From CAYWNA01 sp964459305 (GTDB taxonomy: Bacteria; Planctomycetota; Planctomycetia; Pirellulales; Pirellulaceae), in contig CAYWNA010000011.1 of the NCBI GenBank assembly GCA_964459305.1, forward strand, positions 1 to 64,000: a stretch of 64,000 bases of DNA, written 5' to 3'. The position numbers and the translations under genes were made by a program. Positions 55,001 to 64,000 of this stretch are shown here, piece after piece. The notes under the pieces were generated by a model. The model saw nothing but the letters and a program-made list of their open reading frames with translations. It made no database searches and was not told the DNA's origin. Numbering within the stretch: position 1 is the first letter of the stretch; each line of letters begins with the position of its first letter.

Positions 55001-57337
55001 ATGAAGAAACTCCTCATGACACTGATGCTCCTTGCACTACTTGGGATACATTGCTCAGCCCTTGCCGAAGATCCCGCCGCACGGATCGCGGCCATGGAAA
55101 AGATCGCCGACCTGGCGCTTATCCCGCCCAAGTTGAATACCTCGCCGCTGCCCGATTACGATTACGACCGGCTGGACTACGGCATGACCATCGGCGTCGA
55201 GCGCACTCCGCGCGGGCGCCTATGGGCCTGTTGGGTCGCGGGCGGCGACAGCCCGAAAGCCTTTTTCGTGCTGGCCACGAGCGACGATGACGGCGAGACC
55301 TGGTCGCCGCCGCGTCTGGTCGTTGATGCGCACGACAAGAACTTGCCGAGGGACCGCAGCGTGCTGGTGGGCAATCTCTGGACCGATCCGCTGGGCCGGC
55401 TCTGGTTGATTTTTGATCAGTCGATGGACATGTTCGACGGACGGGCCGGCGTGTGGGTTTCCATGTGTGAAGACCCCGATGCGAAACAGCCGGTGTGGTC
55501 CGAGCCGCGGCGCATCTGGCACGGGGTCACTCTGAACAAGCCCACCGTGCTTTCGACGGGCGAATGGATGATGCCGATCTCGCTCGATCAGCGCGAGGGC
55601 TTCGGGCCGTTCAAAGGTTGTTTCAAGGAACTTGATCCCTATCGTGGAGCGAATGTCTTCGTCTCCACCGACCAGGGCGTCACTTGGGAACGGCGCGGCT
55701 GTGTGCGGTTTCCGAACCCCAACTGGCACGAGCACATGATCGTCGAACGCAAGGACGGCAAGCTGTGGATGCTTGCACGCACCGACAAAGGCATCATGCA
55801 GAGCAGCTCGTCCGACGGCGGAAAGACATGGTCGGAGCCTTCCTTCCCGCACGGCATCCAGCATCCTGTTGCCCGATTTCACATCCGTCGGCTGGCCTCG
55901 GGCCGTATCCTCATGGTCAAGCACGGCGAAACGATGGACGCGCACGAGGGTCGCAGCAAGCTGACCGCCTGGCTATCAGAAGACGAGGGCGAAACGTGGA
56001 AAGGCGGCCTCATGCTCGACGAGCGCAAAGGCATCTCCTATCCCGACGGCTTCCAAGCGTCGGATGGCACGATCTACATCTCCTACGACCGAAATCGCGC
56101 CACTGACGGCGAAATCCTCATGGCTCGTTTTACGGAAGAGGACATCCTCGCCCGGAAACCGATCGGCCCGAAATCGAGACTGAAGATGCTGATCAGCCGC
56201 CCGCTGGCTCGCGAAGTGGCGCAGCTTCCGACGTTCGCCGGTCCCACGCAAGGCACGTTGCGCGAGGTGACCATTCCCACCGTGGACATTTCCGGCCAGA
56301 CTTGGCGGCATTCGGTCGTGGCCCGCGGAAAGGAAAAGGTCTATCACGGGCACTGCGACACCGTTTTGCTGCCCGGTGGCAAGACGATGTTCACGGCGGG
56401 GACTGTCGACCACGCGCGTCTGGTGGGCCCGCTGTCGCGCAGTGACGACGGCGGCAAGACCTGGTCGGCCCCGCTGGACGTGCCTGCCAACTGGCACGAC
56501 ACGGCCAACACCCCCGCCATCCATCGGCTCGTCGATCCGCAGGGCGTGGCGAGATTGGTTATCCTTGCCGACGGGCTCGACTGGCGGCGCGGAGGCAAAC
56601 CGCCCTATCCCATGCACCAAGCTGTGTCTGAGGACGACGGGCAATCCTGGTCGCCCATGAAGCCGAACGGACTGCAGGGCGAAGTGCCGCCAAAAACCAT
56701 CCTCAGCTTCGACGATGGAAAACGCCTGGTCCTATGGTCGGACCTGCCGGGCTACGTCACGCAAAGCGAATCGCGCGACGGCGGCCTAACGTGGAGCCGG
56801 GAGCGGCGTATCCTGCGGATTCCCGCACGCTGGGGACAACCCGCCGTGACGCGATCCCCCGACGGCAGACAACTCCTCATGTTGCTGCGCGAGAACAGCC
56901 GCAAGTATCACTCGCTGTACTCGGTTAGTACCGACGATGCGCAGACGTGGAGCGAGCCGCGCGAGTTGCCCGCCGCGCTCACCGGCGACCGGCTCGTCAT
57001 GCGCTACGCACCCGATGGGCGCCTGGTGGTAGCCATGCGAGACATGGCGAAAACCAGCCCGACCTACGGTCACTACGTCGCCTGGGTCGGCCGGTACGAA
57101 GATATCGCGCATCGCCGCGAAGGCCAATACCGCATCAAGCTACTGCACAACGCCGCACGCACTGACCGGGACGAGCCCGGCAAAGGCAACACCGATTGCG
57201 GCTACTCCGACCTCGAAGTCCTGCCCGACGGCATGATCATCGCGACGACTTACATCAAATACCAACCCGGACCGGAGAAGAACTCAGTGGTGAATACACG
57301 CTTCAAGTTGGAAGAAACGGATGCCTTGCTGAAATAG
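55001..57337 (+). CDS. exported double sialidase-like propeller protein
   Basis: A 778-residue exported protein with a clear signal peptide (MKKLLMTLMLLALLGIHCSA). Eight Asp boxes can be read: SDDDGETW, STDQGVTW, SSDGGKTW, SEDEGETW, SDDGGKTW, SEDDGQSW, SRDGGLTW and STDDAQTW. They spread over both halves, so the protein probably holds two six-bladed propellers in tandem. An aggaaagg site lies upstream. The gene follows the AGE-type epimerase by 31 bases, fitting a sialic-acid or related amino-sugar utilisation operon. Conserved catalytic arginines could not be assigned with confidence. Confidence 0.88.
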   Translation: MKKLLMTLMLLALLGIHCSALAEDPAARIAAMEKIADLALIPPKLNTSPLPDYDYDRLDYGMTIGVERTPRGRLWACWVAGGDSPKAFFVLATSDDDGETWSPPRLVVDAHDKNLPRDRSVLVGNLWTDPLGRLWLIFDQSMDMFDGRAGVWVSMCEDPDAKQPVWSEPRRIWHGVTLNKPTVLSTGEWMMPISLDQREGFGPFKGCFKELDPYRGANVFVSTDQGVTWERRGCVRFPNPNWHEHMIVERKDGKLWMLARTDKGIMQSSSSDGGKTWSEPSFPHGIQHPVARFHIRRLASGRILMVKHGETMDAHEGRSKLTAWLSEDEGETWKGGLMLDERKGISYPDGFQASDGTIYISYDRNRATDGEILMARFTEEDILARKPIGPKSRLKMLISRPLAREVAQLPTFAGPTQGTLREVTIPTVDISGQTWRHSVVARGKEKVYHGHCDTVLLPGGKTMFTAGTVDHARLVGPLSRSDDGGKTWSAPLDVPANWHDTANTPAIHRLVDPQGVARLVILADGLDWRRGGKPPYPMHQAVSEDDGQSWSPMKPNGLQGEVPPKTILSFDDGKRLVLWSDLPGYVTQSESRDGGLTWSRERRILRIPARWGQPAVTRSPDGRQLLMLLRENSRKYHSLYSVSTDDAQTWSEPRELPAALTGDRLVMRYAPDGRLVVAMRDMAKTSPTYGHYVAWVGRYEDIAHRREGQYRIKLLHNAARTDRDEPGKGNTDCGYSDLEVLPDGMIIATTYIKYQPGPEKNSVVNTRFKLEETDALLK

Positions 57338-57398
57338 CGGGATCCGGTTTTCGCCGAATCACGTGATGCCATGAAATCCACATCCGAGAGTGTTAACT

Positions 57399-58379
57399 AT
57401 GCAGACCATTCGAATCACCGTCTTTGTCCTTTCCTGGCTCACGTCTGGATTTGCCGCACCCCAAGACCACGCCGACCGCGTGGTACCGCTGTTGGACGAC
57501 ACTCGATTCGAGCGCGGCTTCATCGTTTGGTCGCCCAAGCCAGGACGCCATGTGCGGCAAGGAGTCCTTCGGCCGAGCGACTCGGCGCCGGAGCCTGTCT
57601 GGGGACTGGCGCAGTGGCACAGCCGTTTCACTCTCGCCGCGGCCAAACGAGAGCAATTGCCTAGCGGGGCGATGCGATTTTCCGACGGTGCCAAAGCGGT
57701 GACGGTTTTCCCGCAGGGCAACGAGGCCGATGCGTCCTTTGCGTTGACCGGCAGCATCGAGTACGACGGCCGGGCGCCGCAGCCGGGCGATCCATGGCCG
57801 CATCTTCTGGCCGAGCGTAAACTGCTGGCTCATCCCGCCGTCACCGAACTGGAGTCTCTACGAATGGCTGTCCGTTATCGGCTGGCGAAAGCCGACGTGC
57901 ATCGTCCCGACGGTTTTGATCTGCGCCTCCATACGGCCCAGTTTTTGTTCTATATCACCGTCCAAAATCGCAACCAACAATCAGTCGGATTCGGCGACTA
58001 CTTCTGGTTCGGCGTTCCCATGTACGATACGCGCTATCGTCTGCCACGGGCCCACAAGGCGGTCGACCGAGGCTCGGACCGCAAACCGGCCACCGGAAAG
58101 TTCATCTTCAATCCGGCCGGCAAACGATACACGACCCAGAGCGCCCACGATGGCGATTGGGTGACTATCGAAAAGGACTTGCTGCCGTTGATCCGTGAGG
58201 GTCTCGAAACCGCGTGGCAAAGAGGATACCTGCAGGACTCCCGCAAGATGGACGACTACCGTCTCATCGCAATGAACACAGGCTGGGAAGTCACGGGCCC
58301 TCTGGACGTCGAGATGCAGGTTGCGGGGATTCGGCTTGATGCTGTCCTGAAAACCGACGCTTCACCGGCGGCTGAATGA
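57399..58379 (+). CDS. exported hypothetical protein of the glycan operon
   Basis: A 326-residue protein that I do not recognise. The ATG at 57399 gives a clean signal peptide (ITVFVLSWLTSGFAAPQD); the GTG at 57390 is an alternative. The mature protein is rich in strands and aromatic residues (GDYFWFGVPMYDTRYRLP, QFLFYITVQNRNQQSVGFGD), suggesting a beta-sandwich, perhaps carbohydrate-binding. It sits between the double sialidase-like gene and the DUF5703 gene, all in the same direction with short gaps, so a role in the same glycan pathway is likely. Confidence 0.75.
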   Translation: MQTIRITVFVLSWLTSGFAAPQDHADRVVPLLDDTRFERGFIVWSPKPGRHVRQGVLRPSDSAPEPVWGLAQWHSRFTLAAAKREQLPSGAMRFSDGAKAVTVFPQGNEADASFALTGSIEYDGRAPQPGDPWPHLLAERKLLAHPAVTELESLRMAVRYRLAKADVHRPDGFDLRLHTAQFLFYITVQNRNQQSVGFGDYFWFGVPMYDTRYRLPRAHKAVDRGSDRKPATGKFIFNPAGKRYTTQSAHDGDWVTIEKDLLPLIREGLETAWQRGYLQDSRKMDDYRLIAMNTGWEVTGPLDVEMQVAGIRLDAVLKTDASPAAE

Positions 58380-58433
58380 ACGCTGCATGGCAGCCGGCCG
58401 AACGGGAGCGGGCATGAACCAAGGAGAATCCAG

Positions 58434-61112
58434 ATGCGGTATCCCATGATGTCGGTTGTGTTGGGTCTGAACGGCGCGATGGCTTCGGCCCTGGCCCATG
58501 CAAGTGACGTGGGCCATCCGTCGGCAGGCGGTTCGCATCCACGCAAGGCGTGGATGGGGCTCGTCTTGGCAATTGAGAATATCAGAGCCCATTTTCCCTC
58601 ACGTAGAACCTCTCTCTTGTTCCTTCCCGCCGTGTTGCTGGCGATGTTCGCCATCAGCGGCCGCGCTGACGAGCCGATTCCGACAGATTTCCTCGAGGTG
58701 GATCACAAGACGCTCGTCTCTCAGGCGGACCTTGTTTATGAAACTCCCGTTAAGAGTCCAGTCGAGGGCCAGCCGATTGGCAATGGCCGGATGGGAACGT
58801 TGGTTTGGACCAGCCCGCAAGCGGTACATTTTCAGATCAATCGTAACGATGTATTCGCGGTGAATCGGAACCATGCGGGAGCTCAATTTGGTCCGACCGA
58901 CTATTGCGGTGGATGCGCCAACGTGGTCATCGATGTGGGCGGAAAGCCGTTCGCAGCCGATAAGGCGTTCAGGCAGCAGCTCTCGCTTCACGATGCGGAA
59001 TCGCATGTCATCGGCGCGGCGGTCAAAGTGCGCTGTTTTGTCGCGTCGCATACCGATGTGCTCGTTCTGGAGATCGACGATCGACGGGTCGAACCACAGC
59101 CCGTCCGCTTGACCGTATCGATGTGGCGGGCCCCCGAAGTTGTTCGGGGAAGCCACGCGGCGCGGCACCGATTCTCGGAGTCGAATGACAGCGTGACCGT
59201 CGTGCAGACGTTCGACGAGAAGGACCACCATTGCGAATCGGCAGTTGCGGTTCGCATCGTCGACGAGGGGACAGAGATCCAAAGAACGGGCGAGAAGAGG
59301 CGCTCGATGGCCGCGCCGGCCAAGCGAGGAAAGCGAACCATCTTCATCGCGAGTGCTGCGTCCCTGGGTGGTGATAACGCAGGTGGCAAGAGCGTTGTGG
59401 GGGACACCGCGCTGTCACTTCTTGAAGCTGCCCAAGAATGCAAGTACGACCAATTGCTGGCAGAGCATCTGCGGTGGTGGCACAGTTTCTGGGCGCGGAC
59501 CTTTGTGCGTCTGACAAGCGAGGACGGCGCGGCGGAGTCGGCACAGAAGGTGCGATACCGCCATTTGTATCACATGGCCAGTTCGTCACGAGGCCCGCTG
59601 CCGCCGAAGTGGAATGGTTCGCTGTTCGCCACCGCCGGAGACGACCGACAATGGGGATCGCAGTTCTGGGTCTGGACGACGGAGATGCTCCACTTTCCTC
59701 TGCCGAAGGCCGATGCGATCGACCTGATGGATCCGTATTTCGATATGTACGTGCGACAGTTACCGAATTGCGAGAAAGCCGCGCGGCAGCGGTGGGGTTC
59801 GCAAGGAGTTTACTTCCCGGAAACGACCGCTTTCGATGGTCCGACGGTTCTTCCCGATGACGTGGCAACCGAGTTTCAGGATGTCCTGCTCGGACGCAAG
59901 GAGCACACGGAACTGTCTCCGCGCGCCGATGCGATGTGCCGGTTCGACAGCCATCTGCGAGCGTCGACCAGACCGCGAGAAGACCGCTATACCTGGATCA
60001 GCCATGTTGCATCCTCCGGCAGCGAACTGGCAGCGCAGGCTTGGTGGCGGTATCGGTACACCGGCAATACCGAATGGCTCCGCACCCATGCCTACCCATT
60101 GCTACGCGGGACGGTCGAGTTTTACCGACACCTCGTCAAAAGGGGCGAGGACGGCCGCTATCATCTGTCGGGCACCAACGCGCACGAGGACTTCTGGGGC
60201 GTCAACGACGGTATCATGGACTTGGCCGCGATCCGCGGGACGGCCCCGCTGGCGATTCGCGCTGCTGAAATCTTGGATGTCGATGCCGATTTGCGTGTCA
60301 AATGGAAAGAGTTGCTGCACAATCTGGCGCCCTATCCGATGGGCCGTGATCCGCGCGCCGAAGCGCTGAGCGGAGGCGTGCTGGCCGAAGATGTGTGGGC
60401 CGCCGGCTATCTGGGCGATGTGAACGGTCAACACAATCCGGAAGACGTGTGGCTCAATCCCGTCTTCCCCTTTGAAGACTGGACAATGGAAACGCATGAC
60501 TCCGCAGTCGACAAGATCGTGCAGAAGACGCTCGATCTGGCGCCTCGACATGCTTCCGTTCTCAAGGGGGCCGGGCTCAACACGGCGATTCGCACACCGA
60601 TTGCCGTGTCGCGAGCCGGCCGCGGCACGGAACTGCCCGCGGTGCTGGCGAGCTACTACGCCGCGTTCTCTCCCTTGCCAAACGGCATGAGCCTGTTCGA
60701 GGGGGCGACCGCTCCATCCGTCGAACACCTAGGGCTGCTGACCACCACTTTGCAGGACGGGCTCGTGCAAAGCGTTTCCCCGCGGCCGGGCGAGTCCGAA
60801 ATCATCCGCGTGTTTCCAGCGTGGCCAAACGAGTGGCAGGCGTCCTTCCGGTTGTTGGTGAGAGGTGGTTTCGTCGTGTCGTCCGCCGCGCGCGAGGGTG
60901 AAGTTGAGCTGGTGGAAATCCATTCGCGACGAGGAGAAACCTGCCGGCTGCGCAACCCGTGGGGAAGGCCATGCGAGGTAAGCGAGAAGGGCGGCAAAGC
61001 TCAAGTCCTATCCGGCGACATTCTTCAACTTGATACGAAGCCCGGCGGCGTCTACCGCGTGGTCCCGATGGAAGTTCTTCCACGTCTTGAAGGGGGACTT
61101 GAGCAGCAGTGA
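58434..61112 (+). CDS. exported DUF5703/GH95-like glycoside hydrolase
   Basis: An 892-residue protein. The conserved start of the catalytic module reads QPIGNGRMGTLVWTSPQAVH and then FQINRNDVFAVNRNHAGA, the hallmark of DUF5703 and GH95-like alpha-fucosidases. An (alpha/alpha)6 barrel follows (YLSGTNAHEDFWGVNDGIMD-like segments, NPEDVWLNPVFPFEDWTM) and a C-terminal beta domain. The aaggag site at 58421-58426 supports the ATG at 58434. This leaves an unusual 60-residue N-terminal extension before the apparent signal peptide (LLFLPAVLLAMFAISGRADE). The internal ATG at 58554 would give a more usual signal peptide. The likely role is removal of terminal sugars from glycans outside the cytoplasm. 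Confidence 0.82.
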   Translation: MRYPMMSVVLGLNGAMASALAHASDVGHPSAGGSHPRKAWMGLVLAIENIRAHFPSRRTSLLFLPAVLLAMFAISGRADEPIPTDFLEVDHKTLVSQADLVYETPVKSPVEGQPIGNGRMGTLVWTSPQAVHFQINRNDVFAVNRNHAGAQFGPTDYCGGCANVVIDVGGKPFAADKAFRQQLSLHDAESHVIGAAVKVRCFVASHTDVLVLEIDDRRVEPQPVRLTVSMWRAPEVVRGSHAARHRFSESNDSVTVVQTFDEKDHHCESAVAVRIVDEGTEIQRTGEKRRSMAAPAKRGKRTIFIASAASLGGDNAGGKSVVGDTALSLLEAAQECKYDQLLAEHLRWWHSFWARTFVRLTSEDGAAESAQKVRYRHLYHMASSSRGPLPPKWNGSLFATAGDDRQWGSQFWVWTTEMLHFPLPKADAIDLMDPYFDMYVRQLPNCEKAARQRWGSQGVYFPETTAFDGPTVLPDDVATEFQDVLLGRKEHTELSPRADAMCRFDSHLRASTRPREDRYTWISHVASSGSELAAQAWWRYRYTGNTEWLRTHAYPLLRGTVEFYRHLVKRGEDGRYHLSGTNAHEDFWGVNDGIMDLAAIRGTAPLAIRAAEILDVDADLRVKWKELLHNLAPYPMGRDPRAEALSGGVLAEDVWAAGYLGDVNGQHNPEDVWLNPVFPFEDWTMETHDSAVDKIVQKTLDLAPRHASVLKGAGLNTAIRTPIAVSRAGRGTELPAVLASYYAAFSPLPNGMSLFEGATAPSVEHLGLLTTTLQDGLVQSVSPRPGESEIIRVFPAWPNEWQASFRLLVRGGFVVSSAAREGEVELVEIHSRRGETCRLRNPWGRPCEVSEKGGKAQVLSGDILQLDTKPGGVYRVVPMEVLPRLEGGLEQQ

Positions 61113-61170
61113 AGCAGAGCGGCTACAATAGGCCGAAAATACAGATCGCTATCCTGAAGGAGACTTGATC

Positions 61171-64000
61171 ATGAGAACGATGCGTATTGCAGTGGAACTC
61201 GCGGCGTTGTCGGCAGTGCTGTTGGCTGCTTGTGCCGGACGATGTGTGGCGGCAGAGCAAACGGTAGGGGACCAGGCGAAACGCTTGCTTGATACGGCAG
61301 GGGTCAAGGGCGGCCTGATTGTGCATCTCGGTTGCGGTGACGGGCGTCTTACGGCGGCGCTAGGCGAGTCGGACAGGTTTGTGGTGCACGGACTGGACGA
61401 CAACGAGGACGCCATCACCGAGGCGCGCCGACACATATCCGCCGAGGGCGTCTATGGGCGCACAAGCGTTCGGCGTTTCAGTGGAAAACGACTGCCCTAC
61501 GTGGACAATCTGGTGAACCTGGTCGTGGCAAGTGGCGAGTGTCAGGTGGCAGATGCGGAGATCGCTCGCGTTCTGGCTCCTGGTGGCGTTGCCCTTACCC
61601 TCGACCCTCAACTCTCAACTCTCGACTCTTACCGCAAGCCGTGGCCTGCGGAGATCGACGAGTGGACGCATTTCCTGCATGGACCCGACAATAACGCCGT
61701 AGCGCAAGACCGCGTCGTCGGTCCCCCGTATCACTTGCAGTGGCTCGGGTGGCCCAGGCATTTGAGGAGTCACGAGCACCTGAACAGCTTGTCCGCGCTT
61801 GTCTCCGCGCGTGGGCGAATCTTCTACATCATCGACGAAGGCCCCACGGCCGCAGTCACGTCGCCGTCGAGGTGGCGATTGGTGGCGCGTGACGCGTTCA
61901 ACGGTGTCCTGCTCTGGAAGCGCGACCTCGGTCCGTGGGAAGGGCATTTCCGTCTATTCCGCAGCGGGCCGCCCGATGTCGCTCGCCGATTGGTTGCCGT
62001 GGACGACAGGGTCTACGCAACTCTGGGTTATGGTAAGCAGGTGGCGGCCTACGACGCAGTAACCGGAGAGACCCTGCGTACCTATGATGAAACGGACGGT
62101 GCTCTGGAAATCGTCTACGACAAAGGACGATTGTTCGTTTTGGTCGGGAGCATTGACAAGGATGCGTTTGCGGATAGCTCCAGGCGTTTCTATCCTTCGC
62201 CCGCGCCACGGAACAAGGGAATCGTGGTCGTGGACGCAGAATCGGGTGAACTCCTTTGGAAACGAGCGGATCAGGACACAGCAGCGGTGATGGCCACGAC
62301 CCTGGCCGTTTCGGGCCAACGGTTGTTCTTCCAGAACACCAAGCAGTTGATCTGCCTCGACGCCGGTTCGGGCCAGGAACACTGGCGGGCCGACCGCCCT
62401 GCGTACACAACGCGGCTGTCATGGTCCGCGCCGACCCTGGTCGTCTGCGACGACGTCGTGTTGTCTGCAGACGCATCCACCGGCGGTCTGCCGCGGGAGG
62501 CCAGCCGAGGGGCGGACGCCGTCGAGTGGATCATGAGCGATACCGACATACGCAAGCACCCGCCCGGTGACCTCATCGCGTTTTCTGCACAAACGGGCGA
62601 GCGGCTCTGGTCGACCGAGAGTCTGCAAGGATTCTGCTGTCCCGGAGACATCTTTGTGATAGACGATCTGGTATGGGCAGGTGCCATCGTCGCTCCGGCT
62701 CAGCAGACACTGGACGTCGCCCTCGACCTGAAAACCGGCGAGGTCAAGAAGCGTCGTTCCGGTGACGGTCCGCCCGTGGGTGGACACGCCCGATGCTACC
62801 GCAACAAGGCAACCGAACGGTTCCTGGTGCTCGGCGGCAGCGGCGTCGAGTTTGTTGACTTGACCGACTGGAGTTGGACCGCCGATTCCTGGGTACGGGG
62901 AACGTGTCAATACGGCGTCATGCCATCGAACGGCCTGCTGTACGTTCCTCCCGATTCCTGTGCCTGCCGCCCGAACGCCCGACTCCACGGCTTCACGGCA
63001 ATGGCACCGAAGAAGCAGAGAGCAGAGAGCCAAGAGCAGAGAGCCGAAGACCGTCTCCACCGCGGTCCGGCCTACTCCGGCATCCAGCATCCAGTATCCG
63101 GCATCCAGCATCCAGATTCCTGGCCCACCTACCGCCACGACGCTCGACGTAGCGGGGCGACCGGCGCGACTGTACCTGCACACCTGAAGCCCGACTGGCA
63201 GGCCGACCTGGGGGGCCGTTTGAGCAGCCCGGTTGTCGCGGGTGGCCGGGCCTACGTATCGCGCGTCGACGCGCACGTCGTTTGCGCCCTGGATGTGGAG
63301 TCGGGCCGGACGGTCTGGAGTCGTACTGTTGGTGGCCCCGTGGACTCGCCGCCGACCGCCTGTCGCGATCGTGTGATATTCGGCTGTCGCGATGGCTGGG
63401 TCTATTGCCTCCGGGCCAGTGACGGGGAGCTCGCATGGCGCTTTCGTGCGACACCCGAGGATCGGTTGCTGATGGCCCCCGACGGAATCGAGTCTGTGTG
63501 GCCGGTGCACGGCAGCGTCTTGGTGCGGGATGAGTTGGTGTGGTTCGCGGCGGGTCGTTCGTCCTACTTGGACGGCGGAATCCGCTTGTGCGTCCTGGAG
63601 CTGAAGACCGGCAAACCGGTGTTCGAACGGCAGCTCGACGCTCGCGATCCCGCGTCTTTAACCGTTTCGAGCACGGGTCGCGGCCGGGCGGTGCGCAACC
63701 GTATGCTGGGGACGTTGCCGGATATTCTGTCGTCTTCGGGCGATGTTGTGTTCATGGGATGGACGTGTTTCGATGGCGAGGGCAAGCTCGTCAATGTCTT
63801 GAAGCCACACCTATTCAGCGCGACCGGTTTCTTAGACGACACATGGTGGCACCGGACTTACTGGCAGTACGGTACGTGGATGCGAGGCGGCTTCGGTGGA
63901 TGGCCGCAGGCTGCGCGACAAGTGCCGGCCGGCCGAGTGCTGGTCGAAAGCGAAGACGCCATTTTCGGTTTTGGCCGATCGAAATTTGACCCCGGCAACC
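61171..64000 (+). CDS. exported methyltransferase-like / PQQ beta-propeller fusion (partial, runs off the window)
   Basis: At least 943 residues; the frame stays open to the right edge. The ATG has an aaggag site eight bases upstream and a signal peptide (ELAALSAVLLAACAGRCVAA). Residues 35-145 look like a class I SAM-dependent methyltransferase domain with HLGCGDGRLTAAL and, later, VARVLAPGGVALTL-like sequence. From about 150 the PQQ-type propeller starts (WPAEIDEWTHFLHGPDNNAV), with blades such as VVVDAESGELLWKRADQD. At about 650 a second WPTYRHDARRSG begins another propeller. Such fusions are known from planctomycetes but their role is not. Low-complexity DNA lies in frame at about residues 613-650. 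Confidence 0.85.
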   Translation, partial: MRTMRIAVELAALSAVLLAACAGRCVAAEQTVGDQAKRLLDTAGVKGGLIVHLGCGDGRLTAALGESDRFVVHGLDDNEDAITEARRHISAEGVYGRTSVRRFSGKRLPYVDNLVNLVVASGECQVADAEIARVLAPGGVALTLDPQLSTLDSYRKPWPAEIDEWTHFLHGPDNNAVAQDRVVGPPYHLQWLGWPRHLRSHEHLNSLSALVSARGRIFYIIDEGPTAAVTSPSRWRLVARDAFNGVLLWKRDLGPWEGHFRLFRSGPPDVARRLVAVDDRVYATLGYGKQVAAYDAVTGETLRTYDETDGALEIVYDKGRLFVLVGSIDKDAFADSSRRFYPSPAPRNKGIVVVDAESGELLWKRADQDTAAVMATTLAVSGQRLFFQNTKQLICLDAGSGQEHWRADRPAYTTRLSWSAPTLVVCDDVVLSADASTGGLPREASRGADAVEWIMSDTDIRKHPPGDLIAFSAQTGERLWSTESLQGFCCPGDIFVIDDLVWAGAIVAPAQQTLDVALDLKTGEVKKRRSGDGPPVGGHARCYRNKATERFLVLGGSGVEFVDLTDWSWTADSWVRGTCQYGVMPSNGLLYVPPDSCACRPNARLHGFTAMAPKKQRAESQEQRAEDRLHRGPAYSGIQHPVSGIQHPDSWPTYRHDARRSGATGATVPAHLKPDWQADLGGRLSSPVVAGGRAYVSRVDAHVVCALDVESGRTVWSRTVGGPVDSPPTACRDRVIFGCRDGWVYCLRASDGELAWRFRATPEDRLLMAPDGIESVWPVHGSVLVRDELVWFAAGRSSYLDGGIRLCVLELKTGKPVFERQLDARDPASLTVSSTGRGRAVRNRMLGTLPDILSSSGDVVFMGWTCFDGEGKLVNVLKPHLFSATGFLDDTWWHRTYWQYGTWMRGGFGGWPQAARQVPAGRVLVESEDAIFGFGRSKFDPGN
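63011..63116. repeat. in-frame low-complexity tracts
   Basis: Two tracts lie inside the PQQ gene: an 'agagc/agaga' tract (63011-63048, agaagcagagagcagagagc...) and a 'catccag' tract (63080-63116, gcatccagcatccagtatcc...). Both keep the reading frame and code for a polar linker (KKQRAESQEQRAED, then GIQHPVSGIQHPDS) just before the second propeller. Confidence 0.85.

Noticed and set aside
61597..63116. Simple-repeat tracts as evidence for a pseudogene
   Set aside because: The frame stays open through all tracts to the window's edge and the flanking sequence is normal propeller sequence.

Overview
The window looks like a chromosomal segment of a planctomycete, probably of the Pirellula/Planctomycetia type. 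This is inferred from gene content: Tat-exported Gfo/Idh/MocA oxidoreductases, several sialidase-like exported proteins, FG-GAP and PQQ-like propellers, many Ser/Thr kinases (one with HEAT repeats, one with WD40 repeats beside an ECF sigma factor), SUMF1-domain proteins and YVTN/cytochrome c fusions. The DNA is GC-rich and carries several families of short inverted repeats between genes. No rRNA, tRNA, CRISPR array, transposase or phage structural gene was recognised.

Layout. 1-2215 is gene-poor, with one plausible small gene and the C-terminal remnant of a YkvA/DUF1232 gene. 6227-2216 (minus) is a compact cluster of two DUF488 proteins, a probable dual-OB protein and a RecQ helicase. 6434-12034 (plus) holds a sialidase-like protein, a leucine-rich-repeat remnant, a ceramidase-like protein and a large FG-GAP protein. 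26815-12158 (minus) is an expanded phospho-signalling cluster: a VWA protein, a PP2C phosphatase, four related kinase-like proteins (two fused through a membrane segment to a SUMF1/C-lectin domain and WD40 repeats, two carrying a zinc ribbon and membrane segments), and a Ser/Thr kinase with a C-terminal zinc ribbon. It resembles the TerY-P (VWA-PP2C-kinase) triads but is much enlarged. Upstream on the same strand lie a YVTN/cytochrome c protein and a 1650-residue kinase-HEAT protein.

34275-41795 (plus) is an apparent operon of two Gfo/Idh/MocA proteins, an exported HEAT protein and a discoidin-like/alpha-alpha-barrel protein. 46477-41963 (minus) is an ECF sigma factor followed by a zinc-finger/kinase/WD40 gene broken by two frameshifts and one stop codon. 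48835-46637 (minus) is a two-gene unit of a precursor-like protein with five G-x-x-P-D-x-P motifs and a B12-binding radical SAM enzyme, a candidate undescribed peptide-modification system. A D-aminoacylase follows at 50698-49100 (minus). 50913-64000 is mainly an exported glycan-utilisation region: two sialidase-like proteins, an AGE-type epimerase with an apparent internal deletion, a hypothetical exported protein, a DUF5703/GH95-like protein, and a methyltransferase-PQQ propeller fusion that runs off the right edge. Two small membrane proteins lie on the minus strand within it.

All functions are assigned by reading motifs; no database search was possible.
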